A stretch of 46,540 bases of DNA from Chromobacterium aquaticum (GTDB lineage Bacteria; Pseudomonadota; Gammaproteobacteria; Burkholderiales; Chromobacteriaceae). The translations under genes were made by a program, and so were the position numbers. The stretch covers positions 1 to 46,540 of the forward strand of contig NZ_JAJOHW010000102.1 of assembly GCF_021129195.1 (NCBI RefSeq), read 5' to 3'. Below, in pieces: positions 1 through 6,890 of this stretch (within the stretch, counting starts at the first letter, position 1; each line of letters opens with the position of its first letter). Below the pieces are notes generated by a model. It was given only the letters and a program-made list of their open reading frames with translations, was not told the DNA's origin and made no database searches.

Positions 1-2
1 TG

Positions 3-1766
3 CCCGCGCTGGCGTTGGCGGGCTGGTTGTGCTGGCGCAGCCTGGGCACGCTGGTGGGGCGGGAGGGGGGGGGCAGCATTCTGCTGGTGCTGCTGGGCTT
101 CAAGGCGCTGGAGTGTGAGCGGCTGCGGGATTGGCGGGTGTTGATCGCGCTGGGTGTGTTTCTGGTCGCGATGCCGCTATTGTTCGATCAGTCGCCGGCG
201 GCGGCGGTCTGGCTGGCCTTGAGCCTGCTGGCGCTGACCGGCGCGATGGCGGCGCTGGAAGGCGCGCCGTGGCGCGGTAGCCTGCGCTCGGCCGCGTCGG
301 CGCTGGGTTTGGCCTTGCCCTTGATGCTGGTCTTGTTCGTGATCATGCCGCGGCTATCCGGCCCTTTGTGGAGCATGCCCAGCGCGCCGGGGCGGCAGGC
401 GGTCAGCGGCCTGGGCGATAGCCTGGAACCCGGCAGCGTCAGCCGGCTGATCCTGAGTCAGGAGCCGGCATTCGCCGCGGTGTTCGAACAGGCGCCACCG
501 CCGCGGGCGGAGATGTACTGGCGAGTAATGCTGCTGGACCGTTTCGACGGCAGCAGTTGGCGCGCCAGCGGCGAGCCTCCGGCGCGGGGCGGCGAGCGTT
601 TGAGCGGCGGCGCCGTCGTCGCGTATGCGATTACGTTGGAGCCGGACAAGGGGCGTTTGCCGGCGCTGGATGTGCCGCAGCCGGACGATGAGGATGCGCG
701 GCAGCGCTACGGCTTGCTATTGCGTGGTGACAGCAAGGAAAACAAGACCCTGCGCTTTCAGGCCGCCAGCCGTGTCGGCGGGGTTTATGCGTCGGCGCTG
801 CCCGCCGGGGAACAGGCGTTCTACCAGCGCTTGCCGCCGGGCAATCCGCGCGCGCGCGCCTGGGCGCGCGAGCTGGCGGCCGGCGGATCGCGCGCATTCG
901 TGCGTCAGGCGCTGCAAGCGTTCCGCAGCCAAGGTTTCCGTTATACCTTGAGTCCGCCCTTGCTGGATCAGCAAGACGGCATCGATCAATTCCTGTTTGC
1001 CAGCCGCCAGGGCTTTTGCGAGCACTATGCTTCGGCGCTGGCCTTCATGGCGCGCGCCGCGGGCCTGCCGGCGCGCATCGTCGTCGGCTATCAGGGTGGG
1101 GAATACAATCCGGTGGGGCGTTTCTGGCAGGTCAAATCGTCGGATGCGCACGCCTGGGTCGAAATCTGGCTGGCGGATAGCGGGCAATGGCTGCGCGTCG
1201 ACCCCACCAGCGCGGTGGCGCCGCTGCGGCTGGCGGATGGCGCCGAGCAAAGCGTGCCAGCCTTGCGCGAGCAGGGGCTGGCCGGCCTGCCGCCGGCATG
1301 GCTGCGCAATTTGCGTCAGAACTGGCAGGCGGCCGGTTTTGCCTGGCAGCAATGGGTGGTGGGCTACGATGCGGCGCGTCAGCAAAACCTGTTCCAGCGT
1401 CTGGGGCTGGGCGAGAGCGTCAGCGTGGGCAGCGTGTTACGGGCCTTGCTGTATGGACTGGCGCTGGCCTGCCTGCCGCTGCTCTGGTGGTGGTGGCGCC
1501 GAGGTTTGAACGAAGAGCCGATGGCGCAGGGCTGGCGGCTGCTGCTGGCGCAGCTGCAGCGTCGGCGGGTCGCGGTCGGGCCTTGCGACGGCCCGCTGGA
1601 ACTGCTGCGTAGCGCCAAGCCCCGGCTGGCGGAGGCGGAGTACCGGCAGTTGAAGGCCTTGGTGCAGGAATACGTTGCCTTGCGCTATCGCGCGCGGGAC
1701 AGCGCGGAAGCCCGGCAGCGGGAATGGTTGCGTCGCAGTCGTCGTTTTCGGCTGGCGCGCAAATAA
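3..1766 (+). CDS. TgpA-like membrane transglutaminase, 5' end outside window
   Basis: The reading frame is open from the first bases of the window, so the N-terminus is missing; 588 codons remain. The visible N-terminal part has several hydrophobic segments. It is followed by a large extracytoplasmic region with a transglutaminase-like core: Cys in RQGFCEHYA (codon 1017-1019), His in SSDAHAWVE (1149-1151) and Asp in LRVDPTSA (1200-1202), a complete Cys-His-Asp triad. A further transmembrane segment rich in Leu and Trp (about 1440-1500) precedes a basic cytoplasmic tail ending RRSRRFRLARK. This order is that of the TgpA/DUF3488 family, known from Pseudomonas as an essential inner-membrane protein with periplasmic transglutaminase activity; its physiological substrate is not settled. 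Such genes usually follow a MoxR ATPase and a DUF58 gene, which would lie upstream of the window. Confidence 0.9.
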   Translation, partial: PALALAGWLCWRSLGTLVGREGGGSILLVLLGFKALECERLRDWRVLIALGVFLVAMPLLFDQSPAAAVWLALSLLALTGAMAALEGAPWRGSLRSAASALGLALPLMLVLFVIMPRLSGPLWSMPSAPGRQAVSGLGDSLEPGSVSRLILSQEPAFAAVFEQAPPPRAEMYWRVMLLDRFDGSSWRASGEPPARGGERLSGGAVVAYAITLEPDKGRLPALDVPQPDDEDARQRYGLLLRGDSKENKTLRFQAASRVGGVYASALPAGEQAFYQRLPPGNPRARAWARELAAGGSRAFVRQALQAFRSQGFRYTLSPPLLDQQDGIDQFLFASRQGFCEHYASALAFMARAAGLPARIVVGYQGGEYNPVGRFWQVKSSDAHAWVEIWLADSGQWLRVDPTSAVAPLRLADGAEQSVPALREQGLAGLPPAWLRNLRQNWQAAGFAWQQWVVGYDAARQQNLFQRLGLGESVSVGSVLRALLYGLALACLPLLWWWWRRGLNEEPMAQGWRLLLAQLQRRRVAVGPCDGPLELLRSAKPRLAEAEYRQLKALVQEYVALRYRARDSAEARQREWLRRSRRFRLARK

Positions 1767-1770
1767 CGAA

Positions 1771-1790
1771 GCCCCCGGTGTGCCGGGGGC
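1771..1790. terminator. Hairpin between convergent tgpA-like gene and rpoS
   Basis: GCCCCCGG-TGTG-CCGGGGGC is a perfect 8-bp GC stem with a 4-nt loop, 5 bases after the transglutaminase stop and 24 bases beyond the rpoS stop. No strong T-run follows on the plus strand; on the minus strand a TTCGTTATTT tail follows. It probably ends both convergent transcripts. Confidence 0.6.
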
Positions 1791-1814
1791 TGTAGGGACT
1801 GACGCCGCCGCTCG

Positions 1815-2762
1815 CTACAACAGGAAGTCCTTGGAGATTCCCTTGCGGCGCAGGATGCGGCGCAGTTGCTCCAGTCCTTCGATCTGGATCTGGCGCACCC
1901 GCTCGCGGGTCAGGCTCAGCGCGGCGGCTAGCTCTTCCAGCGTGCAGATTTCATAGCCGTTCAGACCATAGCGGCGCTCGATCACCAGCTTCTGCTTTTC
2001 GTTCAACTGGCCCAGCCAGTCGTGGACGAAGTGTTCGAGCTGGCTGTTGTGCAGCTGGATTTCCGGCTCGTCATGCTGCTCGTCGGGGATGGATTCGCCA
2101 ATCGACAGCATGGGGTCGATGTCCAGCGGCGCGTCCAGCGAGGCCATGCGCTCGTTCAGGTTCATCACCTTGCGCACATCGTCCACCGGCTTGCCAACCA
2201 GGTGAGCGATCTCGTCCAGCGTTGGCTCGCGGCCGATCTGGCTTTCCAGATGGCGCGACGCGCGCAGATAGACGTTGAGCTCCTTGATCACGTGCACCGG
2301 CAGGCGGATGGTGCGCGACTGGTTCATGATCGCGCGTTCTATGCTCTGGCGTATCCACCAGGTGGCATAGGTGGAGAAGCGGAAACCGCGCTCGGGGTCG
2401 AACTTTTCAAGCGCGTGCATCAGACCGATATTGCCTTCCTCGATCAGATCCAGCAGCGCCAGTCCGCGGTTGATATAGTGCTTGGCGATGTTCACCACCA
2501 GCCGCAGATTGTGTTCGATCATCTTCTGCCGCGCTTCGAACTCGCCGGCCACCACGCGGCGGGCCAGCGCCAGTTCTTCCTGCGGCGTCAGCAGGGCATT
2601 GTTGCCGATATCGTTGAGGTAGATTTGGGTGACGTCGGCAACTTCTTCGTATACCGGCTGCGCTTCGCCGACTTCCTCTGCCTCCACTTCGGCAACGGCT
2701 TCCTCATTGCTGTCCTCATCGAGAATTTCTTGCTCTTCGAGAATGTCGAGTTCGCTACTCAT
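1815..2762 (-). CDS. rpoS: RNA polymerase sigma factor RpoS (sigma-38)
   Basis: Group 2 sigma factor for stationary phase and general stress, 315 aa. An acidic N-terminus (about residues 1-40) is followed by region 1.2 ([11 protein letters not shown]), region 2 with the core-binding and -10 recognition helices ([37 protein letters not shown]), region 3 and a region 4 helix-turn-helix ([19 protein letters not shown]). The ending [14 protein letters not shown] is of RpoS type, and length and gene order (surE-pcm-nlpD-rpoS) match gammaproteobacterial RpoS. The ATG at 2762 is preceded by a G-rich ribosome-binding site (GGGGGTAGAAC) that lies inside a stem-loop (see 2769-2798). In Escherichia coli a major rpoS promoter lies within nlpD; here only the conserved arrangement can be seen. 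Confidence 0.97.
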   Translation of the reverse strand: MSSELDILEEQEILDEDSNEEAVAEVEAEEVGEAQPVYEEVADVTQIYLNDIGNNALLTPQEELALARRVVAGEFEARQKMIEHNLRLVVNIAKHYINRGLALLDLIEEGNIGLMHALEKFDPERGFRFSTYATWWIRQSIERAIMNQSRTIRLPVHVIKELNVYLRASRHLESQIGREPTLDEIAHLVGKPVDDVRKVMNLNERMASLDAPLDIDPMLSIGESIPDEQHDEPEIQLHNSQLEHFVHDWLGQLNEKQKLVIERRYGLNGYEICTLEELAAALSLTRERVRQIQIEGLEQLRRILRRKGISKDFLL

Positions 2763-2768
2763 GTTCTA

Positions 2769-2798
2769 CCCCCGTCTCTTTCTGATCCTGGACGGGGG
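2769..2798 (-). promoter_or_regulatory. Stem-loop covering the rpoS ribosome-binding site
   Basis: On the rpoS mRNA strand, CCCCCGTC (2776-2769 as complement) and GACGGGGG form a perfect 8-bp inverted repeat with a 14-nt loop. The 3' arm contains the G-run that serves as Shine-Dalgarno sequence and ends 6 nt before the ATG. It lies in the 49-nt nlpD-rpoS gap. No T-run follows, so a terminator is unlikely; occlusion of rpoS translation is the simpler reading. Confidence 0.6.
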
Positions 2799-2811
2799 CC
2801 CCGGCCGCCCG

Positions 2812-3921
2812 TCAGGACTTATGGTCAAGGTACTGCATCGGGTCCACCGGCTTGCCGAAGCGGCGGATCTCAAAGTGCAGTTTCACTTGGTCGGCGTCGG
2901 AATTGCCCATTTCGGCAATCTTCTGCCCTCGCTTGACAGACTGGCCCTCCTTTACGAGCAACTGACTGTTGTGGGCGTAGGCGGACAGGAAGGATTTGTT
3001 GTGCTTGATGATGATCAGCTTGCCATAGCCACGCAGGCCGGTGCCGCTGTACACCACTTTGCCATCCCCCGCCGCCAGCACCGGCTGACCGTTGCGGCCG
3101 CTGATGTCTATGCCCTTGCTGCTGTCGGAATAGCCCTTGATCATCTTGCCTTCGGTCGGCCACAGCCACGGCACCGCGTCCTCGTCGGCCTTCGCCGCGG
3201 GCTTGCTGGCCTCCGGCTTGGCGCTGGGCGTTGTTGCTGCCGGCGCTTCAGCCTTGGCCGGAGCGCTTGCCGCCGCCGTACTGGCGGAGTTGATCGGGGC
3301 TTGAGCGTTCTTGTTGTTGCCCGGTCCGCCCTCGCTCTGAGCGGACAGGGATTTTGCTGCTTCTGCGCTATACGGCAGTTTCAAGGCCTTGGGGTAGGTC
3401 TTGATCCCGCCTTGACGGTTGGTGGCGCTCTCTACCGGCGCGCTGGGCTGAGCCGGGGTTGTGGCCGGCTGGCTGGCGCCGGCGGCCGGCGCTGCCACGG
3501 CGGTATCGCTGCCGGGAGGCGTCAAACGCAATACCTGTCCTACTTTGATATTGTTGTCCGGCAGCTTGTTCCACTCGGCAACATCCTTGTATTTCAAGCC
3601 GTTATTCAAGGAGATGCGGAACAGGTTCTCCCCCGGCTGGACCACATGGGTCTTTTCTTTTGCTGTCACGCCTGCCGCCGTGGCGGAGCCTATCGGCGCG
3701 GCGGACACTCCTCCGTTATCCTGGTACGGCGTTGCTACCGCGGCACCGCCGCCCGTTGCCGCAGGTGTGGAAACCGGCGCGGGGGACGGCGCGCTATGCG
3801 TGGCGGCCGACGCACCGCTTTCCACTGGGGCCGCTTGTTGGGCGATGCTGGTGCATCCGCTCAGGGCGATGCCGATCGAAGCCGTGAATATATATGCATA
3901 GCTGCAATGCATTTTTAGCAT
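2812..3921 (-). CDS. nlpD: NlpD-like murein hydrolase activator lipoprotein (LysM + degenerate LytM)
   Basis: The frame is open further upstream, but the ATG at 3921 gives a lipoprotein signal peptide (MLKMHCSYAYIF...IALSGC, Cys near residue 23) and avoids an 88-nt overlap with pcm; the ATG at 3912 is the alternative. The protein is 369 aa. After the lipobox come a Ser/Ala/Pro-rich linker, a LysM domain (VQPGENLFRISLNNG...VGQVLRL), a second low-complexity Ala/Pro stretch and a C-terminal M23/LytM domain. The LytM metal ligands are lost: HxxxD is replaced by KGIDIS, and the HxH motif reads KLH. That matches NlpD/EnvC-type proteins, which activate periplasmic amidases (AmiC in E. coli) at the division site rather than cut peptidoglycan themselves. 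It lies just upstream of rpoS. Confidence 0.92.
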   Translation of the reverse strand: MLKMHCSYAYIFTASIGIALSGCTSIAQQAAPVESGASAATHSAPSPAPVSTPAATGGGAAVATPYQDNGGVSAAPIGSATAAGVTAKEKTHVVQPGENLFRISLNNGLKYKDVAEWNKLPDNNIKVGQVLRLTPPGSDTAVAAPAAGASQPATTPAQPSAPVESATNRQGGIKTYPKALKLPYSAEAAKSLSAQSEGGPGNNKNAQAPINSASTAAASAPAKAEAPAATTPSAKPEASKPAAKADEDAVPWLWPTEGKMIKGYSDSSKGIDISGRNGQPVLAAGDGKVVYSGTGLRGYGKLIIIKHNKSFLSAYAHNSQLLVKEGQSVKRGQKIAEMGNSDADQVKLHFEIRRFGKPVDPMQYLDHKS

Positions 3922-3995
3922 ACTTTTGTTTTTTATAGTCTGTTTAAGTGATTTGATAAATTGTCGGACAAAGAAACTGTTGTGTTTTTGCAGTT

Positions 3996-4667
3996 TTAAC
4001 TGCGCCCGGCAAGCAAGGGTACGAATTTCACCGGGTCCAGCCGGCTTTTCTGCAGGCCTTGCGCGGTTTTCTCTATCAGCCACAAGTACTGTTCCTCTTC
4101 GCCTATCGGCATGATCATGCGGCCGCCGTCGCTGAGCTGTTCAACCAGGGCCTGGGGGATGTTGCGCGCGGCGGCAGTCATGATGATACCGTCGAAAGGG
4201 GCGGCTTCGGCCAGGCCGAAATGACCGTCGCCATGCACCAGGCGGGCATGCACTTGCTTGGCGGCGCGCAAATTGCGTCTGGCTTTGTCAAGAATGACAC
4301 CCAAGCGTTCAATCGAATAGACCTCAGCGCCGGTTTTCAGCAGCACCGCGGTTTGATAACCGCAGCCAGTGCCGATTTCCAGCACCTTGCCCGGCGCCTT
4401 GCCGTTCAGCAGAATTTCCGTCATCCGCGCCACGGTGAAGGGCTGGGAGATGGTCTGTCCATGGCCTATCGGCAGCGAGACGTCGTCATAGGCCCGCGTG
4501 GCCAGCGCTTGGTCGACAAACAGGTGACGCGGCACTTCCGACATCGCGCTCAGCACGCGTTCGTCGGCCACGCCGTTTTGGCGCAGCCGTTCGACCATGC
4601 GGCGGCGGGTGCGGTCGGAAAGCATGCCGTAGGCCGGTTGGCCCGGCGTCAGCTGTGGTGTAGCCAT
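3996..4667 (-). CDS. pcm: Protein-L-isoaspartate O-methyltransferase
   Basis: This enzyme transfers a methyl group from S-adenosylmethionine to isoaspartyl residues in aged proteins and starts their repair; 223 aa. It carries the family signature [11 protein letters not shown] (residues 66-76), SAM motif [13 protein letters not shown] (96-107), an acidic ribose-binding residue in VYSIER and DGIIMTAAA. The start at 4667 overlaps the 3' end of surE by 19 bp, so translation is probably coupled. It sits in the conserved surE-pcm-nlpD-rpoS cluster, consistent with stationary-phase protein maintenance. Confidence 0.96.
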   Translation of the reverse strand: MATPQLTPGQPAYGMLSDRTRRRMVERLRQNGVADERVLSAMSEVPRHLFVDQALATRAYDDVSLPIGHGQTISQPFTVARMTEILLNGKAPGKVLEIGTGCGYQTAVLLKTGAEVYSIERLGVILDKARRNLRAAKQVHARLVHGDGHFGLAEAAPFDGIIMTAAARNIPQALVEQLSDGGRMIMPIGEEEQYLWLIEKTAQGLQKSRLDPVKFVPLLAGRS

Positions 4668-5395
4668 GTCTTGATTCCGTCCAGTTGGCCATAGGCGGTT
4701 AGATCCAGCATCAGCGGCGTCACCGAAATATCGTTGTTGGCCAGCGCGCCGAAGTCCGTGCCCGCGCCGGCATCCTGTACATTGCCGACCGGTCCCACCC
4801 AGTATATCGTCTCGCCGCGTGGATTCTGAGATTTGATCACCGGCTGCGCGCAGTGGCGGCGGCCAAGGCGGGTCACCGTCAGTTGGCCCAGCGCTTCCGG
4901 CGCGATGTCGGGCACGTTGACGTTGAGCAGCACCGGCTCGCGAAACGGCGTCCGTTTGCAGCGTTCCACCAATTGATCCACCACCACGGCGGCGCTGGCG
5001 AAGTGCTGACCGCTATAGCCGGCCAGCGAAACCGCGACCGAGGGGATGCCCAGCATGAAACCTTCGGTCGCGGCGGCCACGGTGCCGGAGTAGAGCGTGT
5101 CGTCGCCGAGGTTGGGGCCGTGGTTGATGCCGCTGAACACCATGTCCGGCTTGAAGTCGAGCAGGCCGGTGACGGCGAGGTGCACGCAGTCGGTGGGCGT
5201 GCCGTTGACGTAATGGAAGCCGCTGGCGGCGGTGCGCACGGTCAGCGGACGATCCAGCGTCAAGGAGTTGCTGGCTCCGCTGCGGTCCCGTTCCGGCGCG
5301 ACGACGACGACATCGCCGTGCCGGGACAGGGTCTGCGCCAACATGGCCAGTCCGGGGGCGAAATATCCGTCGTCATTGCTGATGAGAAACTTCAT
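4649..5395 (-). CDS. surE: 5'/3'-nucleotidase SurE
   Basis: Metal-dependent survival protein, a nucleoside 5'/3'-monophosphatase that also removes phosphate from short polyphosphate in studied members. Starting at the ATG at 5395 ([10 protein letters not shown]) gives 248 aa, the family length; upstream codons in the same frame are not SurE-like. Metal ligands are D8 and D9 in NDDG, S39 in DRSGASNS and N91 in [19 protein letters not shown], all present. AAGAAAGACAGC before the ATG is a modest ribosome-binding site. It is first of four tandem minus-strand genes ending in rpoS. Confidence 0.96.
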   Translation of the reverse strand: MKFLISNDDGYFAPGLAMLAQTLSRHGDVVVVAPERDRSGASNSLTLDRPLTVRTAASGFHYVNGTPTDCVHLAVTGLLDFKPDMVFSGINHGPNLGDDTLYSGTVAAATEGFMLGIPSVAVSLAGYSGQHFASAAVVVDQLVERCKRTPFREPVLLNVNVPDIAPEALGQLTVTRLGRRHCAQPVIKSQNPRGETIYWVGPVGNVQDAGAGTDFGALANNDISVTPLMLDLTAYGQLDGIKTWLHHS

Positions 5396-5492
5396 GCTGT
5401 CTTTCTTGTATAGGGGGCCGGCATACAGGGTGGGCTGATTGTAGCGCCGCATCGATGACGCGGAAAAGTCCGGCGTCGGCGGCTGACAAACA

Positions 5493-5514
5493 AAACCCGC
5501 CGGTGGGCGGGTTT
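5493..5514 (-). terminator. nadA terminator
   Basis: On the minus strand AAACCCGCC-CACC-GGCGGGTTT is a perfect 9-bp stem followed by TGTTTGT, 10 bases beyond the nadA stop. It separates nadA from the surE operon. Confidence 0.8.
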
Positions 5515-5523
5515 GGCGGTGGC

Positions 5524-6441
5524 TCAGGCGTAGTAACGCTGGCTGAATTCCAGCATGCGCTCGATCGGCAGCCGCGCCGCGTCCATCTGCTGCGGGCTCA
5601 GATAATCTATGCGCAGGCCCTCGCCTTGCTGGGCGCGCTTGACCGCCGCCACGCTGTTCATCTTCATATAAGGACAGGAGTTGCATTGGCAGCCGGCGTA
5701 GATCGGAGCCTGGCGCAAGTCCAGGTCCGGGCGCGCCAGGCCCATATTGTAAAGAATGCCGTCCTCGGTGGCGACGAAGATCACCGCGTCGGGGCTGCCG
5801 TCAAACTGTTTGACCCAGTTGAGCATGCCGGAGGTAGAGCCGACGTAGTCGGCTTTCTTCAGCACCGGCAGCGGGCTTTCCGGGTGGGCAATCAGGTATT
5901 TCTCGGCGCCGGCGGCGGCAAAGGCTTCGTCCAGCGCCGCTTCATTGAATTTGTCGTGCACTTCGCACACGGCCGACCACAGCGGCATGTCGTAGCCGTA
6001 TTGGTAGTTGAGGTAGCCGCCCATATTGCGGTCCGGCGAGAAGATCACTTTTTTGCCTTCGGCGTACAGGTGGGCAATGATGTCGTCGACGTTGCGGCTG
6101 GTGACGATCCAGTCGGACAGCGCTTTATGCTCGGCGCTGGAGTTGATATAGGAAACGTGTACGTGATCGGGGTGTTGTTTGCGCCATTTGGCCAGCGCGG
6201 CCACGTCGGTCTGGGTCACCAGCGAACAGGTGGAGCCGGCGTCGGGCAGGATCACTTCTGCCTGGGGGTTGAGTATCTTCGCGGTTTCGGCCATGAAGCG
6301 AACGCCGGCGAACACGATGATGTCGGCATTGGCTTCCTTGGCGTACAAAGAAAGCTCCAGGCTGTCGCCAACCTTGTCGGCCATCTGCTGGATTTCGGGT
6401 TGGGTATAGTAATGGGCAAGCGTGACGACGCGTTTCGTCAT
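5524..6441 (-). CDS. nadA: Quinolinate synthase
   Basis: Condenses iminoaspartate with dihydroxyacetone phosphate to quinolinate in NAD biosynthesis, using a [4Fe-4S] cluster. The ATG at 6441 ([18 protein letters not shown]) gives 305 aa and has GGGAGT upstream; the open frame further 5' is not conserved. Cys72 (STCSL), Cys159 (AVCEVH) and Cys256 (NSCPYM) are spaced 87 and 97 residues apart, the same as the three cluster ligands of the E. coli enzyme, so this is the short form lacking about 40 N-terminal residues. Extra cysteines 251 and 253 lie near the third ligand. nadB and nadC are not adjacent. Confidence 0.96.
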   Translation of the reverse strand: MTKRVVTLAHYYTQPEIQQMADKVGDSLELSLYAKEANADIIVFAGVRFMAETAKILNPQAEVILPDAGSTCSLVTQTDVAALAKWRKQHPDHVHVSYINSSAEHKALSDWIVTSRNVDDIIAHLYAEGKKVIFSPDRNMGGYLNYQYGYDMPLWSAVCEVHDKFNEAALDEAFAAAGAEKYLIAHPESPLPVLKKADYVGSTSGMLNWVKQFDGSPDAVIFVATEDGILYNMGLARPDLDLRQAPIYAGCQCNSCPYMKMNSVAAVKRAQQGEGLRIDYLSPQQMDAARLPIERMLEFSQRYYA

Positions 6442-6544
6442 GATGGATCGACTCCCGCCGCCATTCCCTTCCTTCTTTTCCGAGAGGAGCGCATGGCGAC
6501 TTTGTGCGGTGCAGTAAAGAGCTATTGCTAAACAATAAAGGTTA

Positions 6545-6554
6545 ACAATATTGT
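6545..6554. promoter_or_regulatory. Palindrome upstream of nadA, possible operator
   Basis: ACAATATTGT is a perfect 10-bp palindrome in an AT-rich patch about 105 bp upstream of the nadA ATG. AACAAT also occurs as a direct repeat 14 bp away (AAACAATAAAGGTTAACAATA). The AT-richness against the GC-rich background fits a promoter/operator zone. The regulator is unknown. Confidence 0.35.
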
Positions 6555-6601
6555 AGTGTCCGCGCCAGTCCATTCGCGCAGGCATCGCCTGACGGCGCGA
6601 A

Positions 6602-6741
6602 GAACGTGTTTACGATCTCGCGAGCTAAGGCGAGACAAGGCGAAAACGAGTGAAAAAGCGGAATGTATAGGTGGTACATGAGCATTTTGAGCTCGGTTTC
6701 AACGCCGTATCGCCGACGCGCAGCAGATCGTAAACAGGTTC
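6602..6741 (+). mobile_element. MITE-like repeat, copy A
   Basis: This is the best-preserved 140-bp copy of a dispersed family (others at 16666, 17997, 31838, 32622 and 32649). Its ends are GAACGTGTTTACGATCT and AGATCGTAAACAGGTTC, inverted repeats matching at 16 of 17 positions. The middle contains AAGGCGAGACAAGGCGAAAA, a near-palindrome ATGTAT-AGGTG-GTACAT (6663-6679) and GGTTTCAACGCCGTATCGCC. Flanking triplets are GAA (left) and TAA (right), close to but not an exact target duplication. It encodes no protein that I can support. Confidence 0.85.
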
Positions 6742-6890
6742 TAAGGGATAAACTCGGGCTTGCCTGAGGTCAAGATGGGCTTGAGATCCCGCCGGCATGA
6801 TGGGGCTTTGGCCGGGACAGGGAGGACGGGCTTTGCGCGCGCAGCGCCGGCCTTGCGCCGGTTATCACTATTTCCAAGGATGAGCATCTA

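Larger units (their letters stand above)
6442..6890. other. 449-bp intergenic region between nadA and the acetyltransferase gene
   Basis: No supported gene. It holds a palindrome at 6545-6554, repeat copy A (6602-6741), and about 150 bp of GC-rich leader ahead of the acetyltransferase gene, which is read divergently from nadA. Confidence 0.8.

Noticed and set aside
3922-4083. 54-residue N-terminal extension of nlpD
   Set aside because: It overlaps pcm by 88 bp and would bury the lipoprotein signal peptide; the start at 3921 gives a normal signal and lipobox.
5396-5686. 97-residue N-terminal extension of surE
   Set aside because: Spans the nadA terminator region and has no SurE similarity; family alignment starts at [10 protein letters not shown].
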